The notes: generated from the sequence alone by a model not told the origin. Shown: positions 26,233 through 35,980, counted from the first letter of the stretch. The stretch: 64,000 nt of DNA from Sphingobacterium corticibacterium (GCF_004208525.1 NZ_SGIT01000001.1:930001-994000); one strand, 5' to 3'. Made by a program: numbers and translations.

Positions 26233-27267
26233 ATGAGAATATATTTTAGGTTATCATTTTTAATCTTTGCGGCAGCCATATGGTCGTGTAACCGCAATCA
26301 GCAAACAGAAACAATCGATCCTGCGGAGCAACGAAAAGCAGACTCGTTAGAGACGATTCGGAAAGCCGAAGAAGAGGCGCGAAAAAGGCCGAGAACAGCA
26401 GATGATATCCAACTCTCCAAAGAGTTGTCATATGATAAGCATACATTGGAAGAAACCTATCCTTATCAGGATACAACGCGACGGTTTCAACTGGACAAAA
26501 TCAAAGAAAAGCTGGCGTATGTAGAAAATTTTCAGCGCACCCCCGCTTCTTATGCGATTTTACAGAACCGGAAAAATAAAAACCGGGAAGCGCCCTTGGT
26601 AAAGAATTATCACCGTAATGAATACAAACTCATTTCTGATTCCCTAGGTACAGAACGCTATCAGGCAGCTCCTCTATATGTTGTTGGCGAGACAGAAGCT
26701 CCCACTATTTACGGTCGAGATGGTGCACTGGCAAAATTGCTGACCAGCGATACGTTGGATATGGTGCAACTGGAAGGAGTATCATTCGAGGGAACCTGGG
26801 AAACCCCAAAACGGTATGTAAAAGCTATCGGCGACTCTGTTACATTCCATCATATAGCTTTTGTGGATGTAACCAATCAGAATATCCTCACCGCAGAACG
26901 TACCGGTGATTGCGAATGGGTAATCCGAAGCATGAACCCCGCGACATCTGGCGTTCACAAACCTCCCTATGCGCATGAAACACCATTGGGAATATTTGTA
27001 GTGCAGGAAAAGAAAAACAAAATGTTTTATCTGAAAGACGGCACCAATACCATTCACGGTTATGCCCCTTATGCAAGCCGTTTTACCAATGGTGCGTATA
27101 TACACGGCATCCCAACACAAAGTGTGAATGCGTCTATCATAGAACACAGCTGGTCGTTGGGAACTACACCACGATCGCATATGTGTGTACGAAATGCTTC
27201 TTCTCATGCCAAATTTGTATATGATTGGGCGAAGACGTTTAACGCCTTGGTCATCGTTATTGAGTGA
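26233..27267 (+). CDS. Lipoprotein L,D-transpeptidase (YkuD family)
   Basis: A 344-residue periplasmic enzyme that makes 3-3 cross-links in peptidoglycan or attaches proteins to it. The ATG at 26233 gives a lipoprotein signal (lipobox ending at C19); the open frame extends 30 codons upstream without such a signal. A charged, Glu/Arg-rich linker (20-75) precedes the catalytic domain (about 200-344). Catalytic His is in AYIHG (H291) and the nucleophile is C318 in RSHMCVR; most YkuD enzymes have SHGC, so Met replaces Gly at 317. A second L,D-transpeptidase-like gene follows 75 bases later. Confidence 0.88.
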   Translation: MRIYFRLSFLIFAAAIWSCNRNQQTETIDPAEQRKADSLETIRKAEEEARKRPRTADDIQLSKELSYDKHTLEETYPYQDTTRRFQLDKIKEKLAYVENFQRTPASYAILQNRKNKNREAPLVKNYHRNEYKLISDSLGTERYQAAPLYVVGETEAPTIYGRDGALAKLLTSDTLDMVQLEGVSFEGTWETPKRYVKAIGDSVTFHHIAFVDVTNQNILTAERTGDCEWVIRSMNPATSGVHKPPYAHETPLGIFVVQEKKNKMFYLKDGTNTIHGYAPYASRFTNGAYIHGIPTQSVNASIIEHSWSLGTTPRSHMCVRNASSHAKFVYDWAKTFNALVIVIE

Positions 27268-27342
27268 TATTTACATTAATTTAACATTTTGAAAATCAAA
27301 TTAATACTACCTTTGCATCTGGATTAAATAATTTTTTTGCCT

Positions 27343-28116
27343 ATGCGTAGTTTAATATTAGTGCTGTTGACGTCGTTTTTAGTGAGTTATATACCGACTA
27401 GGCTAACAGAATATCTCCCGAAAGAAAAAGCAGTTGAAACTGTAGTAGAAAAAGAACCTATTCCAAAAATTGACGAAATCAAACTCCTTTATCGTAAGAT
27501 GAATTTGGAGTTTGTATTACAATATGAAGCCTTTGAACAGGCAATGCAAGGATATCGGACCTTGCAACCGAGACGAGATCATATACTCACCGTCATTGAT
27601 TTTACGTTGCCCTCAACGGAAAAAAGAATGGTGGTATTGGATATGAAAAACGAAAAGGTACTATATCATACCATTGTATCCCACGGGCGTAACTCCGGCG
27701 ATAAATATGCACGTTCTTTTTCAAACCGTCATGGTTCTTATCAGAGTTCACTCGGTTTTTATGAAACGGAAAACACCTATCAAGGAGGGAACGGCTATTC
27801 CTTAGTCCTTAACGGGCTTGAAAAAGGTATCAACGATCAAGCTAAATCCAGAGCTGTCGTTATTCACGGCGCCGATTATTGCAGTGAATCGTTTATAAAA
27901 TCTACCGGCCGCTTAGGACGAAGCTATGGTTGTCCGGCTTTACCTCGAAATGTCAATAAACCCATTATCAATACGATAAAAGAGGGTACGTTGCTCTATA
28001 TCTATGCGGATAACCCGGAATATATGGCAAGTACAAAAATTGTACATGCTGTAGATGAGCGAGGTCTTCTTGCCCAAAACGATGTGGGTATCGATAGCTT
28101 AGGAACGTTGAATTAA
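27343..28116 (+). CDS. Murein L,D-transpeptidase catalytic domain protein
   Basis: A 257-residue exported protein of the second L,D-transpeptidase-like family of Bacteroidota (YkuD_2-like). The start at ATG 27343 gives a hydrophobic signal (SLILVLLTSFLVSYIP); a TTG two codons upstream is possible but unnecessary. Conserved stretches are VSHGRNSGDKYARSFSN, SSLGFYET, VIHGADYCSESF and the nucleophile motif GRSYGCPALP. Arrangement next to a lipoprotein L,D-transpeptidase suggests joint cell-wall work. It converges on dnaE2 with a 56-base gap holding only a weak 5-bp hairpin. Confidence 0.88.
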   Translation: MRSLILVLLTSFLVSYIPTRLTEYLPKEKAVETVVEKEPIPKIDEIKLLYRKMNLEFVLQYEAFEQAMQGYRTLQPRRDHILTVIDFTLPSTEKRMVVLDMKNEKVLYHTIVSHGRNSGDKYARSFSNRHGSYQSSLGFYETENTYQGGNGYSLVLNGLEKGINDQAKSRAVVIHGADYCSESFIKSTGRLGRSYGCPALPRNVNKPIINTIKEGTLLYIYADNPEYMASTKIVHAVDERGLLAQNDVGIDSLGTLN

Positions 28117-28172
28117 AGCGGCTATTTTAATGTAGATGGTGGCTACACGGCTATTTAATCAGGGGATTGGGA

Positions 28173-31100
28173 TTACTTAAAATTTCGTCCTTTATAAAAG
28201 ATGGTATCTGTTGAAGCATCCGAGTTATTCTCTAATTCCAACAACCAACTGTTTAGGTTGAAACACTGTTGCACGACAACATGAATAACCCGTTCTTCTA
28301 CCTGTATATAACCAGTTACCATCAATAGCTTAGCTTGCAATATCTCCCGACGATACTTTTCAAATACCTTGCTCCATAGCACCAAATTGGCAAAACCTGT
28401 TTCGTCTTCAATAGTTACGAACAGTACACCTTTGGCCGTGCCCGGTCGCTGTCGTACGGTAATAAGTCCACATACTTTAACCGGTATTCCGTTTTCCATA
28501 AACGATAATTTAGCGGTGGGTAGTACGTTTAACAAATCCAGCTTTTTTCTTAAAAAGGATACCGGATGCGCCTTAATAGAAAGTCCGGTCGTCGCATAAT
28601 CCTGCACCACATGCTCACTTTCGCTCATTAATGGCAAACGAATCTGCTTTTCTTGCAGGCTTCCTGTATCCTGGCCTTTAAACAGGGCAACTTGCCTATC
28701 TTGTATCGCGGCAACTTCCCATAACGCTTGCCGTCGGTCCAAGCCGATAGACCGAAAAGCATCGGCATCCGCCAATCTTTCCAACGTAAAAACAGACAAC
28801 ATGTCCGCCAGTTCATCTACACGCGTATAATGCTTATGACGGCACAGCATTAATTTCTCGATGTTTTCTTCTTTCAATCCTTTAACTTGCCGGAAACCTA
28901 ACCGTAGTTTATGTGGTTTCACCTCAAACTCTCCTTCCAATGTATTGTCCCACGCCGAATAATTGATATCCACGGGTAATACCTCAACCCCATGCCGACG
29001 TGCATCGATAATTAACTGAGCCGGTTGATAAAATCCCATGGGTTGGCTATTTAACAAAGCGGCAGCAAACACATCGGGGTAGTGGCATTTTATCCAACTG
29101 GACACGTACACTAATAAAGCAAAAGAAGCCGCATGGCTTTCTGGGAAACCATAGCTACCAAACCCTTCCAACTGACGAAAAACACGCTGGGCAAATTCTT
29201 CCTTGTATCCATTAGCCAGCATGCCATTTACCATTTTATCACGGAAGTAGCTCACTTCTCCTTTGGCCTTAAAGGTCGCCATACTGCGTCGGAGTGCATC
29301 GGCTTCAGCCGGCGTAAAACCGGCGGCTACAATGGCAATTTCCATCGCTTGCTCCTGAAATAAAGGAACGCCTAATGTTCGTTCTAAAATGCCTTTAATC
29401 TCGTCGGAAGGATAATCTATTGGTTCTTCCTTTTTTCGTCTTCGCAGATAAGGGTGTACCATATCGCCCTGGATAGGCCCCGGACGGACAATGGCTACCT
29501 CGATGACCAGATCATAAAATGTTTCCGGTTTCAAACGAGGAAGCATGGACATTTGTGCCCGGCTTTCGATTTGGAACACCCCCAAGGTGTCCGCTAGGCT
29601 GATCATATCATAGACTTTTTTGTCTTTCGTGCCCATGCTCGTTAGTTCGAGTTCCTGGCCATAATGTTTTTTAATTAGGTCAAACCCTTTGCGGATACAG
29701 GTCAGCATGCCCAATCCCAACACATCCACTTTTAGAAACCCTAACGCTTCCAAATCATCTTTATCCCATTCCAGGTTGGTGCGATCCTCCATACGAGCCG
29801 GAATAATAGGACATAACTCATGAATTTTGCCTTGTGTAATCACAAAACCACCAGTATGCTGGCCCAGCTGACGTGGAAATCCAATCAGTTGCTCCGCCAA
29901 TTCCAATATTTTGCGGAAGTGCGGATCTTCGATATGAAAACCATGCTCTTTAAACCGATCAGGTTCCAACCTGCTATCCCAATGTGACCCAATCGTTTGG
30001 GATAACCGATTAAGTGCATCCATAGACAAGCCCATGGCTTTTCCCACATCCCGCAAAGCCCCTTTTACCCTTTCCTGCGTCACAGTTGCAACAATAGCCG
30101 CTCTATCCCGGCCGTATTTTTCGTAGATATATTGAATAACTTCCTCGCGACGTTCATGTTCAAAATCGACATCAATATCGGGCGGTTCATCGCGCGCGTC
30201 CGACATAAACCGGGCAAACAACAGCTTTATATCGGTAGGATTAACTGATGTGATTTCCAGACAGTAACATACAATAGAATTTGCCGCCGAACCCCGTCCC
30301 TGACACAAAATCCCGCGCTCACGGGCAAAACGTACGTAATCATATACGGTCAAGAAGTAGGATGCGTAGTTTTTTCGCCGAATGAAGTCAAGTTCCATCT
30401 GTATGGTGGGGGTATGCTTCTCTAACTCCTCTTCATTAAATCGCTTTTTTGCACCCTGCCATACCCACATTTCTAATTCTTCCTGTGGCGAACGCCCCTC
30501 TTGGGTAAGCTCTTCGGGATACACATATTCCAGTTCATCTAACGAAAAACGACAGGCATCGGCTATTTGGATCGTATGTTCCAATGCTTCTGGATAGGAA
30601 GCAAACAAGCGCTCCATCTCTTCCTGTGGTTTCAGATAGCGTTCAGCATTTGGATGCAAACGAAATCCTGCCGTATAGATCGTACATTTCTCCCGGACAC
30701 AAGTCAGGATATCCTGTAAAGCACGACGCTCTGGGATGTGGTAATGTACATCGCCTAATGCAACCACAGGAATATGAAGTCGTTCCGCTAAATCATAAAG
30801 ACGAAACAACCGTTTAGTATCATCCCCTTGGTAGATGCGGGATAATCCTAAATAAACTTGTCCACCCAAATGTGCGGCATACTCCGTAGCATTTTCTATA
30901 AAAATGGTATCCAACTCAAAATCTGCCGAAAGTGTGTCCGGCGGCACCACCACAAATATGATATCTTGTTTATAAGCATATACATCTTTTTTGTAAAGAT
31001 GACATTTCCCCTTCTCTGCCCGCAAATTTCCAGTACTGAGCAAACTGCACAATTGACTGTAGCCTTTCTTGTTTTTCGGATACGCCAATAAGCTGGAGCC

Positions 31101-31313
31101 ATCCAATAAATCCAAGCGGCAACCTAGAATAAAACGTATCCGATATTTTCGTGCGGCCACATGCGCACGCACGACGCCTGCCAAGCTGTTTCTATCTACA
31201 ATGCCTATAGCTTCATAGCCTAAAGATGCAGCTTGTTCCACGAGCTCTTCCGGATGCGAAGCACCCCGAAGAAAACTAAAATTACTGGTTACCTGTAGCT
31301 CTATATATCCCAT
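28173..31313 (-). CDS. dnaE2: Error-prone DNA polymerase III alpha subunit (DnaE2)
   Basis: Translesion replicase of the ImuA-ImuB-DnaE2 mutasome. About 1046 residues from the ATG at 31313; the open frame runs 27 codons further up but only through imuB, and the protein start MGYIELQVTSNFSFLRGASH is the family start. The N-terminal PHP domain covers about 1-250, catalytic aspartates lie in PDIDVDF (D379, D381, D383), the finger/clamp-binding part follows and an OB domain is near the C-terminus (VCGLITVRQRPGTAKG). It begins eight bases after imuB. Confidence 0.95.
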   Translation of the reverse strand: MGYIELQVTSNFSFLRGASHPEELVEQAASLGYEAIGIVDRNSLAGVVRAHVAARKYRIRFILGCRLDLLDGSSLLAYPKNKKGYSQLCSLLSTGNLRAEKGKCHLYKKDVYAYKQDIIFVVVPPDTLSADFELDTIFIENATEYAAHLGGQVYLGLSRIYQGDDTKRLFRLYDLAERLHIPVVALGDVHYHIPERRALQDILTCVREKCTIYTAGFRLHPNAERYLKPQEEMERLFASYPEALEHTIQIADACRFSLDELEYVYPEELTQEGRSPQEELEMWVWQGAKKRFNEEELEKHTPTIQMELDFIRRKNYASYFLTVYDYVRFARERGILCQGRGSAANSIVCYCLEITSVNPTDIKLLFARFMSDARDEPPDIDVDFEHERREEVIQYIYEKYGRDRAAIVATVTQERVKGALRDVGKAMGLSMDALNRLSQTIGSHWDSRLEPDRFKEHGFHIEDPHFRKILELAEQLIGFPRQLGQHTGGFVITQGKIHELCPIIPARMEDRTNLEWDKDDLEALGFLKVDVLGLGMLTCIRKGFDLIKKHYGQELELTSMGTKDKKVYDMISLADTLGVFQIESRAQMSMLPRLKPETFYDLVIEVAIVRPGPIQGDMVHPYLRRRKKEEPIDYPSDEIKGILERTLGVPLFQEQAMEIAIVAAGFTPAEADALRRSMATFKAKGEVSYFRDKMVNGMLANGYKEEFAQRVFRQLEGFGSYGFPESHAASFALLVYVSSWIKCHYPDVFAAALLNSQPMGFYQPAQLIIDARRHGVEVLPVDINYSAWDNTLEGEFEVKPHKLRLGFRQVKGLKEENIEKLMLCRHKHYTRVDELADMLSVFTLERLADADAFRSIGLDRRQALWEVAAIQDRQVALFKGQDTGSLQEKQIRLPLMSESEHVVQDYATTGLSIKAHPVSFLRKKLDLLNVLPTAKLSFMENGIPVKVCGLITVRQRPGTAKGVLFVTIEDETGFANLVLWSKVFEKYRREILQAKLLMVTGYIQVEERVIHVVVQQCFNLNSWLLELENNSDASTDTIFYKGRNFK

Positions 31314-31321
31314 TTCTCCCC

Positions 31322-32824
31322 CTACGCAAAAAATCCATGTAAATACCAATTGGCAGAGCGATCCCCTTGATAATGTCCCAAACGAAATAACCAATACCTT
31401 CTTCCCTGATCATCCTCTACATAGTAATAATCCCGATGCTCCCCCTGCTCAATCCACCACGCACGTTCTATCCGTTCAGGGCCATCTGCCTTTTTGATAA
31501 GATGCACCTCTCCTTTGTAACGGAATAACATCGGAGGATAATCCGGAATAGGTGCCGTCACCTCAATAGGATGCGGCGGATTCAACAAGCGTGTTGGACG
31601 AGGGCGATCTGTACGCCAGGTAGTGGTTCGTTTCTCTGTTAAGGAAGTCGCTAGCTTTATAGACCGTTCCGGCCAATAGTGTTCATCCGGTAAAAAACGC
31701 CTTATACGGCAATGGACATCCCGTCCTTTAAACCGATCTAGTAATTCGGCCAATGCGGCATTCTCCAAGCTTCCCTCTCCACTCCATAGCAGTTCCTGTG
31801 TGGGTATCGCTTCCTCTACTTTAAGGGCTTCTAAGACAAAAACCTCAATTCCCCAACCAGGTGTTATATTGCCGATCCGCTGCCTAAACAAAACCAAAAG
31901 GTGCTGTACATGTGCTGAAGCCCGGCTGGTTCCTATTTCAACAGCACCTGTTTTTCCATCGATACGATAATAGGTCAGTTTGGCCTTCCGTAGTCCCTTC
32001 TGCTCCCCTGCCAAACGCTGGCAAAGCGTCTCTAGAAGCTTTTCGACCGCTATTTCAATCCCTTTTGCCGTTTTAATAGGTTCTAGGCAAGGGAGTCGTT
32101 CTGTATACGGAAGAACCGGTTTCAGGGGACTCATAAACTCCTCTTCTTTCCCTATCGTCTGTGCCAAACGCTGCACGAATTCGTTTCCAAAGCGTCTCTT
32201 CAATACCCGATCGGGCATGCCCGTCACATTACCCACTGTGCGGAGTCCGAGCTTCAATAACTTTTCGATCAAGCTGGACTCTAAACGCAAGCAAGCAACA
32301 GGCAACAAAGATACGGCCTTTTCCTGTCCACCTTCCGGCACAATAGCTCCAGAGGGACCATAACGGGCTATTGCCCAGGCCGCCCCTATGGTTGAGGCTA
32401 TAGCCGAACGGAGGTCATAGCCCCGCTGGCGGAGCTGACGGTCAATTTCCTGAAGATAAGCTGCTTCTCCGCCCCAAAGATGAGCACAGCCCGATATATC
32501 TAAAATCAGGCAGCCTGTCGCATCCACAGCAACTATCGGAGTATAACGTATGCACCACAGCCCGATAGCCTGTAACAGTTTCGCTTTGCGTGCCGGTTTA
32601 TCCGGCAATACTTTTAAATGAGGAACAGCTGCACGGGCGTCTGCCAATAGCATCTCGGGTACAATTCCCGACTGCGCTGCACGTGGGTTGACGGCAGACA
32701 CAGACATTCTCCCCCGTACAGGGACAGTAAATACAAAGGGCTCATCGGCGCAATCCGGATGACGCCTCGTGTACCAATCCGTCAACAGGAAAGGTAACCA
32801 CAGTACAGCATACCGTTTTCCCAT
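31322..32824 (-). CDS. imuB: ImuB, inactive Y-family polymerase of the mutasome
   Basis: A 500-residue Y-family polymerase homologue that acts as scaffold for DnaE2 and the sliding clamp during damage-induced mutagenesis. Y-family catalysis needs DxD near the N-terminus and a later SxDE. Here the N-terminus is AVLWLPFLLTDWYTRR with no acidic pair, and the second site is VAVDATGCLILDISG, so it should be catalytically dead, as in known ImuB. The C-terminal tail has the ImuB-type REHYYV-like aromatic segment (HRDYYYVEDDQGRRYW). I saw no clear QLPL-type clamp motif. It begins two bases after imuA. Confidence 0.93.
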   Translation of the reverse strand: MGKRYAVLWLPFLLTDWYTRRHPDCADEPFVFTVPVRGRMSVSAVNPRAAQSGIVPEMLLADARAAVPHLKVLPDKPARKAKLLQAIGLWCIRYTPIVAVDATGCLILDISGCAHLWGGEAAYLQEIDRQLRQRGYDLRSAIASTIGAAWAIARYGPSGAIVPEGGQEKAVSLLPVACLRLESSLIEKLLKLGLRTVGNVTGMPDRVLKRRFGNEFVQRLAQTIGKEEEFMSPLKPVLPYTERLPCLEPIKTAKGIEIAVEKLLETLCQRLAGEQKGLRKAKLTYYRIDGKTGAVEIGTSRASAHVQHLLVLFRQRIGNITPGWGIEVFVLEALKVEEAIPTQELLWSGEGSLENAALAELLDRFKGRDVHCRIRRFLPDEHYWPERSIKLATSLTEKRTTTWRTDRPRPTRLLNPPHPIEVTAPIPDYPPMLFRYKGEVHLIKKADGPERIERAWWIEQGEHRDYYYVEDDQGRRYWLFRLGHYQGDRSANWYLHGFFA

Positions 32825-32826
32825 CG

Positions 32827-33564
32827 CTAACCTACCTTTCTCTTGCTAGAGGAAGCTGTTCTTTCCGCCTTCAGTTGCTCCACCTGCAAGCCTCTCGGCG
32901 TCCAAGCTAGCTGCCAACAGCTGGATTGCCCATTCTTGACTTTCAGGAGCTCAACCTTCCAAGTGGGGAAACCCACACCGGGCATATCGCCTTCTACATG
33001 GCTCATCTGGGTGCGAATATGCCATCGGGCGGCGCAGGTTGTTGCGCCCAGCATCCGGGGCTGCAAACGCAGCAGCAGACCGGTAACCCGGCTCTTCTCT
33101 ACCACCAGCTGTAACCTCCTCGATTGCACAAAATTGATTTCTTGTAATTCGGCAACAACAACTTTTACGGCCGTACACTTCAAGCCTTCTTCCAATGCCC
33201 ATAGGATGTCGACTTGCTTCTGCATCTGTACAAAAATGATACGCTCTGGTTCTAGACCAAAGTAGGTCATAGCGGGCGCAAAGGGTTGATCCGAACTACT
33301 GATCCATAGCGCTACGCCGTCTTTCTTCATCAGAAAGGACAATAAACCAGCCAGAAAACCGCTCGAAGCAGCTTCCTCTTCTTTGTTGTCACTGATAAAT
33401 TCATGTAGGGTTCCCATCGGGAAAACATTTCCCGGAAAGGCTCGCTCCAACGTACCCAAACCTAAACCGGTTTCTTTTCTTTCAACTTGTTTAAAGCCCT
33501 GCCATTGCAATATTTGATGCTGCAGATCGGCTATCAACATCGATTTTTCGATAGATGTTTTCAT
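32827..33564 (-). CDS. imuA: ImuA, RecA-like mutasome accessory protein
   Basis: A 245-residue RecA-like protein that promotes mutasome activity. Typical stretches are GTLHEFISDNKEEEAASSGFLAG at about 52-74, ALWISSSDQPFAPA and LEPERIIFVQ. A regular Walker A is not present, as in other ImuA. It is the first gene of imuA-imuB-dnaE2, with gaps of two and eight bases, so all three come from one promoter. No lexA-type gene is in the window. Confidence 0.9.
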   Translation of the reverse strand: MKTSIEKSMLIADLQHQILQWQGFKQVERKETGLGLGTLERAFPGNVFPMGTLHEFISDNKEEEAASSGFLAGLLSFLMKKDGVALWISSSDQPFAPAMTYFGLEPERIIFVQMQKQVDILWALEEGLKCTAVKVVVAELQEINFVQSRRLQLVVEKSRVTGLLLRLQPRMLGATTCAARWHIRTQMSHVEGDMPGVGFPTWKVELLKVKNGQSSCWQLAWTPRGLQVEQLKAERTASSSKRKVG

Positions 33565-33584
33565 CGTGCCTCCTTTCTACAGGA

Positions 33585-33592
33585 CAAATGTA
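33585..33592 (-). promoter_or_regulatory. Probable -7 element of the imuA operon
   Basis: Read on the minus strand, TACATTTG matches TAnnTTTG, 21 bases before the imuA ATG. Just upstream (33596-33608) lies the dyad CTAA-N5-TTAG, which overlaps the place where a repressor would block RNA polymerase. The leader would be only about 15 bases. Confidence 0.55.
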
Positions 33593-33627
33593 ATACTAAT
33601 ATTTTTAGCAAGAAAGAATTAAAGGCG

Positions 33628-34326
33628 TTAAAAACTATATCCGGCTGTTATGCCTAAAGATTTGTTACGGACTGTACTTTCTGGTTTAAAATCCCCCCAT
33701 CTGGGTTGTAGATCAGCTATGCCTCGCTGTACATCGAGCGAAACTGAATATTGGCCAAAAAGTGCGTAGCCTATTCTGAAATGTAAGCCGTAGTCCCAGG
33801 GTTTAGCGTAGGTGTGGCTGTTGGTGCCCTTCCCGCTAATTATTGCATCATTTTGAAACGCAATATCGCCCTGACCATCAAATGCAATATCGCCAACTAC
33901 TACCGTCTGGCTCGTAGTCCATCGACCGCCAGTCCCATACCCTACATACGGCCCGACCGCCAGTAACAAGTTACCCGGGCCGATTGTAGGACTGTACAAA
34001 AAGTCTACTGGTAACTCTATGTAAGACGTCTTTGCCTCGAAATCCTTTCCCCATCCGATGTGTGACGATCCCGGTTGTTTAAATCCTCTTTTCGCGTATA
34101 CGATGGCTGGTCGGACTGCGAATAGCTGCGAAAATGGAAGGTCTATTCCTAGCCCCAGATAAATTCCCGGCACGCTAGAGGTATTAGCCGTGTTACCATC
34201 ACGATCTTTAGCAACGACGTTGGAGTATGTGAGTCCGGCGTTTGCATTCCACTTGATCTGTGCAATACATGAATAATTGGCAACAGTAATAAAAGCAAAT
34301 GTTGCCAATAGTTTTTTTAGATTCAT
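33628..34326 (-). CDS. Outer-membrane beta-barrel protein (porin-like)
   Basis: A 232-residue protein with a signal peptide (1-22) and about eight amphipathic strands ending in a C-terminal Phe (GITAGYSF), as for OmpA/PorT-type small barrels. Examples of strands are NANAGLTYSNVVAKD, AVRPAIVYAKRGF and LHFRIGYALFGQYSVSLDVQRG. Function unknown. It stands alone on the minus strand between the imu operon and the symporter, with 115 bases upstream in which I see no good promoter match. Confidence 0.82.
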   Translation of the reverse strand: MNLKKLLATFAFITVANYSCIAQIKWNANAGLTYSNVVAKDRDGNTANTSSVPGIYLGLGIDLPFSQLFAVRPAIVYAKRGFKQPGSSHIGWGKDFEAKTSYIELPVDFLYSPTIGPGNLLLAVGPYVGYGTGGRWTTSQTVVVGDIAFDGQGDIAFQNDAIISGKGTNSHTYAKPWDYGLHFRIGYALFGQYSVSLDVQRGIADLQPRWGDFKPESTVRNKSLGITAGYSF

Positions 34327-34441
34327 ATAAAATAGAATTAAAGGTTTGCTGTTATAACGATGTTAGATGGTCAAACGCAACATAAGATGCAAGATCTTTC
34401 TTGGGGGAAATAATAGGCAGGTACGGCAAACTCACAAAACC

Positions 34442-35887
34442 TTAAAGGCTGTCGTCAACGGTATCTTCTCGAAACGGAGCCTCTTCATCAAACTCTCCCT
34501 CCCATTTCGCAACTACAACGGTCGCTAAACAATTCCCGATCACATTGACGGAAGTACGTGCCATATCCATTAGCTCGTCTATTCCTAAAATTGCTGCAAT
34601 AACAAAAGTCGGTAGTCCAAATTGGTCAGCCGTAGCAATCAATACGATTAAAGAAGCCCGCGGTACAGCAGCCACACCTTTGGAGGTAATCATCAAGGTA
34701 AAGGCAATCAACAATTGTTGCCCAATGGTTAAGGGTATACCGGCCGCCTGTGCGACAAAAATAGAAGCTAAAGAAAGATAAAGAGATGTACCATCCAGAT
34801 TAAAGCTATATCCTGTTGGGATAACAAAGGAAACAATCTTGCGAGGAACACCAAATTTCTCCATGGCGTTCATGGCTTTCGGCAAAGCAGCATCTGAACT
34901 CGTAGTAGCAAATGCAATCGAAACCGGTTCTTTGACCGCATTCATAAAACGTTTTACCGGAATTTTTAAGAATAAAGCAATCGGAAGTAGGATACCGCCC
35001 AAAAAGAGCAATAAAGCCAGATATAGGCTACCGAGCAGCATAAAGAGATTTTTAAGAATATCCACACCGAGATGCCCGACAGTATACGCCATGGCAGCTC
35101 CTACACCAATTGGCGCAAAGAGCATCACGATATTCGTAAACTTAAACATCGCTTCAGAGAGACTTTCTGTAAAATTGACCAATGGTTTCCGCTTCTTTTC
35201 CTCTACTAATGCCAATCCAATACCGAATATTACGCCAAACACCACAATTTGGAGTACTTGGTTTTCGTATACAGCTTTAACAATATTTTCGGGGAAGGTA
35301 TCCCGTATAAATGCATTAAACTTATATACGCCGTGGACATTGTTCGATATATGCGACATAGCCGCACTGTCGGCAACACTCGTCGTCGCAGTTTTCGGAA
35401 GTTCTTCGTGTGGCATATTTTCCACATCGACCCCCACCCCTGCTTGGGTTATATTAATGACGATTAACCCAATAAATATCGCGCAGGTAGTCGCCGACAC
35501 AAAATATAGCATAGATTTCCATGCCATTCGTCCTACCGATTTCAAATCAGAATGCCCTGCAATACCAAAAACCAATGTAGCAAACAGAATGGGACCAACA
35601 ATGGTTTTTACTAATTTAATAAAAGCTTGTGATAAGGGTTGTAAAGCACGGGCAAAATTCGGAAAATCCAGCCCGATAAAAACGCCCAGAACTAAGCAAG
35701 TTAATATCCAAGTCGTTAAGTTCTTACGGACAATCGCATTCAGTGTTAAAACAGAAGCTACTATCCACCGCACCCACATCATGAAATCCGGATGGATCGC
35801 AAACCAATTAAATTCATATATTAAAGTGAGAAGGAGAGCAACCGAAACAGTAAAGAGGGTGATAACAGCAACTTGTTTTTTCAACAT
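34442..35887 (-). CDS. Dicarboxylate/glutamate:cation symporter (DAACS family)
   Basis: A 481-residue inner-membrane transporter with about 8-10 hydrophobic segments and the two re-entrant hairpins of the GltP/DctA family. Family motifs are SFVIPTGYSFNLDGTSLYLSLASIF, TSKGVAAVPRAS and the aspartate-containing GIDELMDMARTSVNVIGN. Substrates are glutamate, aspartate or C4-dicarboxylates; which cannot be decided here. An extra N-terminal stretch of membrane-like sequence precedes the usual start. Confidence 0.93.
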   Translation of the reverse strand: MLKKQVAVITLFTVSVALLLTLIYEFNWFAIHPDFMMWVRWIVASVLTLNAIVRKNLTTWILTCLVLGVFIGLDFPNFARALQPLSQAFIKLVKTIVGPILFATLVFGIAGHSDLKSVGRMAWKSMLYFVSATTCAIFIGLIVINITQAGVGVDVENMPHEELPKTATTSVADSAAMSHISNNVHGVYKFNAFIRDTFPENIVKAVYENQVLQIVVFGVIFGIGLALVEEKKRKPLVNFTESLSEAMFKFTNIVMLFAPIGVGAAMAYTVGHLGVDILKNLFMLLGSLYLALLLFLGGILLPIALFLKIPVKRFMNAVKEPVSIAFATTSSDAALPKAMNAMEKFGVPRKIVSFVIPTGYSFNLDGTSLYLSLASIFVAQAAGIPLTIGQQLLIAFTLMITSKGVAAVPRASLIVLIATADQFGLPTFVIAAILGIDELMDMARTSVNVIGNCLATVVVAKWEGEFDEEAPFREDTVDDSL

Positions 35888-35916
35888 TTAGTTTTATATT
35901 TTATCTTCGAAAGAAA

Positions 35917-35947
35917 CAAAAATATAAAAATTGTACTGTATACCAAA
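35917..35947 (-). promoter_or_regulatory. Promoter of the symporter gene
   Basis: On the minus strand TTTG (35944-35947) is followed after 19 bases by TATTTTTG (35917-35924), a full match to the Bacteroidota TTTG/TAnnTTTG pair. The start codon is 30 bases further on. The TTTG abuts the ferredoxin terminator. Confidence 0.7.
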
Positions 35948-35948
35948 C

Positions 35949-35980
35949 AAAAAGCATCACCTTGCAGGGTAATGCTTTTT
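35949..35980 (-). terminator. Rho-independent terminator of the ferredoxin gene
   Basis: AAAAAGCAT (35949-35957) pairs with ATGCTTTTT (35972-35980), extended after one mismatch by ACC/GGT. On the minus strand the stem ends in TTTTTGTTTGG. It lies 32 bases after the ferredoxin stop. Confidence 0.8.

Noticed and set aside
26782..27207. 141-codon minus-strand frame
   Set aside because: Shadow of the L,D-transpeptidase gene with no family features.
28117..28172. Hairpin TGTAG/CTACA between the second L,D-transpeptidase and dnaE2
   Set aside because: Only 5 bp and no T-run; not enough for a terminator call.
34839..35891. 350-codon open frame on the plus strand
   Set aside because: It lies fully opposite the symporter gene, which has clear family motifs; the plus-strand product has no recognisable domain.
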